Shown one piece after another: positions 62,295 through 64,000 of a DNA stretch of 64,000 bases. This DNA comes from JAWLBR01 sp041687495 (lineage in GTDB: Bacteria > Bacillota > Limnochordia > DTU087 > JAAYGB01), in contig JAWLBR010000001.1 in NCBI GenBank assembly GCA_041687495.1, positions 33,404-97,403 on the forward strand, in the 5' to 3' direction. Numbering within the stretch: position 1 is the stretch's first letter; the number at the start of each line of letters is the position of its first letter. The position numbers and the translations under genes were made by a program. The notes beneath the pieces were generated by a model that was not told where the DNA came from, ran no database searches, and saw nothing but the letters and a program-made list of their open reading frames with translations.

Positions 62295-63567
62295 CCCAGG
62301 AAGCGCCAAGGATTCCCCACCTGGGATCCGAGACCAAAGTCAAGATGACCAAGAATCGAGCTGCATTCCCTGCAAAGACATTGACCATCACAGTCCCCGT
62401 CCGCCCCAGTCCATACAGTGTTCCACCACCGAGCATCCCGAAAAACACAAAGGGAGAAGCCAAAGCCAACGGTCGCAGCAAAGGTGCAATGTGAGGTGCA
62501 GCGTACACCAGTTGGCCCAGATGAGAGGGTAGGAACCAAAAAGCAGCTGAAGCTAACACACTGACAACGCCAGCAGCCAAAAATGCCTTCCGCAAAAGCT
62601 CATCCACTTTTTCCCTACGATTTCTCGCCATTCGCTCTGCTACCGCCGGAATCATCACTTGACTGATCGGCGCGATGACTACCATTGGCATATACAGCAG
62701 CGGAACCACCATACCACTCATCTGTCCGAATGCGGCGGTCGCTTCAGACTGAGACAGCCCTGCAAGCATCAGCTGCTTGGGAATCATGGCTGCATTGATT
62801 AATCCCATGGTGTTGTTCAAGAGGCCAGACACCATAACTGGAAGGCCAAGGGCCAGTAGGGTCTTTCCATATCCCCAGTCCCAGATTGGCCCCTGCGGAT
62901 AGTCTGCCCGGCTGTTGTCCACGGAGCGCAGAAGTGTCCGGGCTTTGCTTCCCAAGATACCTAACGAGCCGACTTCACCCACAACCATCCCGATGACGAT
63001 GGCAGCTGCCGCAGGCCCGGCGCCAAAGGGGAGAAATAGCGAAAGCAGCACCAGGACGCCCGGTACCCGGAGGGCTGCCTCGGTGGTGTTTGCCAGGGCC
63101 ACCGTCGGCAGTCCACCCCAACCCTGCACGCTGCCCCTAAGCACCCCGCAGATGGCAGCGGGTATGAGCAGGAAGCCCAAGTAGGCAATGGGAGTTTCCA
63201 GGCGCGGATCGCCAAAGAAGCGCTCGGCCAGAAATGGTGCGGTCACCCACAGTGCCACCGCGATGCAGACTCCCCCCACCGTCACCCCCATCAGAGCAAA
63301 CCGAATGTAAGCCTTGGCATCACCGGGCTGCCGGCGTCCTAGGCTATCGGCTACCAACTGCACGAGAGCTATGTGAAACCCCAAGGTCGCAGCGCCAATA
63401 GCCAGGTGATACAAGGGCATCGTCATCTGGAACAACCCCAGAATCTCTTCACCTGCAGTTCGAACAAGAATAATCCGATACACAGCACCGATAACCCTGG
63501 CAATGGCTCCCGAGGTTGCCAAGGCAAGGGCACCGGCCACCAACGGCCTGCGATTTTTCTTCGGCAT
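62218..63567 (-). CDS. spoVB: Stage V sporulation protein B-like flippase
   Basis: 449 aa, MATE/MVF-like membrane protein with about 14 segments; SpoVB and its relatives flip lipid-linked precursors for spore cortex peptidoglycan. It begins MPKKNRRPLVAGALALATSG followed by IARVIGAVYRIILVRTAGEE; GMVVPLLYMPMVVIAPISQV near the middle is characteristic. Start ATG 63567, six bases after GGGGGGA; five further codons upstream are not supported. The ribosome site lies in a hairpin (63573-63615). The 3' end overlaps the third SPOCS gene by 77 bases tail to tail. Confidence 0.88.
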   Translation of the reverse strand: MPKKNRRPLVAGALALATSGAIARVIGAVYRIILVRTAGEEILGLFQMTMPLYHLAIGAATLGFHIALVQLVADSLGRRQPGDAKAYIRFALMGVTVGGVCIAVALWVTAPFLAERFFGDPRLETPIAYLGFLLIPAAICGVLRGSVQGWGGLPTVALANTTEAALRVPGVLVLLSLFLPFGAGPAAAAIVIGMVVGEVGSLGILGSKARTLLRSVDNSRADYPQGPIWDWGYGKTLLALGLPVMVSGLLNNTMGLINAAMIPKQLMLAGLSQSEATAAFGQMSGMVVPLLYMPMVVIAPISQVMIPAVAERMARNRREKVDELLRKAFLAAGVVSVLASAAFWFLPSHLGQLVYAAPHIAPLLRPLALASPFVFFGMLGGGTLYGLGRTGTVMVNVFAGNAARFLVILTLVSDPRWGILGASWAIVADCAVTAILHLLSLTRLLARES

Positions 63568-63572
63568 AGCAA

Positions 63573-63615
63573 ATCCCCCCAACTCCTCTACAAATTATGT
63601 CGGAGTCAGGGGGAT
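63573..63615 (-). promoter_or_regulatory. Hairpin covering the spoVB ribosome binding site
   Basis: On the minus strand ATCCCCCTGACTCC (63602-63615) pairs with GGAGTTGGGGGGAT (63573-63586) over 14 bp with two G-U pairs and no mismatch, loop of 15 bases. The second arm contains the GGGGGGA ribosome site of spoVB, so translation could be blocked until the stem opens. Confidence 0.65.
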
Positions 63616-63684
63616 CAGACCTGCGATCGATGACTTCTCTCAAGACAGGTGCCCTGTGGTGTGGGTTGGCTGAGCCAGCCCCGC

Positions 63685-64000
63685 CTAGAACATCTTCCGC
63701 TTGACCAAGAACCGGATTCCCAGTCCCGAAAGGAGCACAGAAATCCCAATTAAGATGGCAAAAGCGTGTGGCGATTCCTGTAGTGGCAAGATCACGTTCA
63801 TTCCGTAGAAACTGGCCACCATGGTGGGAACTGCCATGACGATGGTTACCGAGGTCAAGAACTTCATGACAATGTTTAAGTTATTGGAAATAATGGAGGC
63901 AAAGGCATCCATCATCCCACTAAGGATGTTGCTGTAGATTTCGCCCATCTCAATGGCCTGCTTGTTCTCCGTAATTACGTCCTCCAACAGGTCTTCGTCC
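63685..64000 (-). CDS. corA: CorA-family magnesium/divalent cation channel (partial, N-terminus outside window)
   Basis: The last 105 residues or so of CorA: a long helix (EIYSNILSGMMDAFASIISN) then TM1 (LTSVTIVMAVPTMVASFY) ending in the pore motif YGMNV, and TM2 (AFAILIGISVLLSGLGIRFL) with basic end VKRKMF. This is the diagnostic C-terminus of the pentameric CorA channel. The frame stays open to the window end, so the cytoplasmic funnel domain lies outside. A TTG at 63987 is not the start. Confidence 0.9.
   Translation of the reverse strand, partial: DEDLLEDVITENKQAIEMGEIYSNILSGMMDAFASIISNNLNIVMKFLTSVTIVMAVPTMVASFYGMNVILPLQESPHAFAILIGISVLLSGLGIRFLVKRKMF

Noticed and set aside
1..64000. CRISPR arrays, insertion sequences, prophage or integrase
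   Set aside because: No regularly spaced repeats, transposase or phage motifs were seen on either strand.

Overview
The window comes from an endospore-forming member of the Bacillota, probably of the Clostridia or Limnochordia type. Spore genes support this: cwlD, spoVB, three SPOCS-domain genes, a YjcZ-like micro-protein and two paralogous coat-like genes. A PyrR-type pyr attenuator, strong Shine-Dalgarno sequences and many GTG or TTG starts agree. Base composition looks moderate (a little over half G+C by eye). There is no rRNA, CRISPR array, transposase or phage gene; the only RNA gene recognised is tRNA-Sec. It reads as chromosomal backbone with some accessory operons.

Layout. 1-5.1 kb: pyrBC-carB operon (minus) behind a promoter, a PyrR-binding site and an attenuator; carA is not between pyrC and carB. 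5.1-7.8 kb: an FMN-binding-like lipoprotein divergent from a membrane-anchored NADH dehydrogenase II, then a 53-aa membrane protein. 7.9-17 kb: an esterase and an RND-type efflux operon (adaptor, pump, two TolC-like proteins, TetR regulator) with a promoter and a TetR-like operator. 17-24.5 kb: MFS transporter, half-size TauE/SafE protein, glycerate kinase, oligoendopeptidase F, dTDP-glucose dehydratase and an orphan ParA. 24.5-29.2 kb: small sporulation genes, ROK glucokinase, cwlD and a SIS isomerase. 29.3-35.9 kb: chemoreceptor, fixC-fixX-arcA, a Gfo/Idh dehydrogenase and a YgjP-like metalloprotease. 35.9-43.5 kb: yhaON nuclease pair and a sugar operon of two dehydrogenases and an epimerase.

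43.7-48.4 kb is a complete selenocysteine cassette, selC(tRNA-Sec)-selD-selA-selB. selD is itself a selenoprotein gene: its 5' part, with an in-frame UGA at the catalytic position and a SECIS-like hairpin, precedes the frame a simple ORF caller reports. 48.5-52 kb is a glutamate synthase large subunit split over three genes, with a good promoter and CGGAAT inverted repeats. 52.3-60 kb: DUF421/DUF4363-like pair, DUF134 regulator, iron alcohol dehydrogenase, PhoU-like protein, DUF2935 protein, and a DUF1854 protein with an ABC exporter carrying a zinc ribbon. 60.3-63.6 kb: a SPOCS gene cluster, one member broken by an in-frame amber codon, convergent with and overlapping spoVB. spoVB has a 14-bp hairpin covering its ribosome binding site. 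A partial corA ends the window.

The most notable points are the Sec-encoding selD within a full sel operon, the amber codon inside a conserved SPOCS domain, the hairpin over the spoVB Shine-Dalgarno, the flavin lipoprotein/NDH-2 pair and the DUF1854-ABC pair. Protein identities rest on recognised motifs; no database search was possible.
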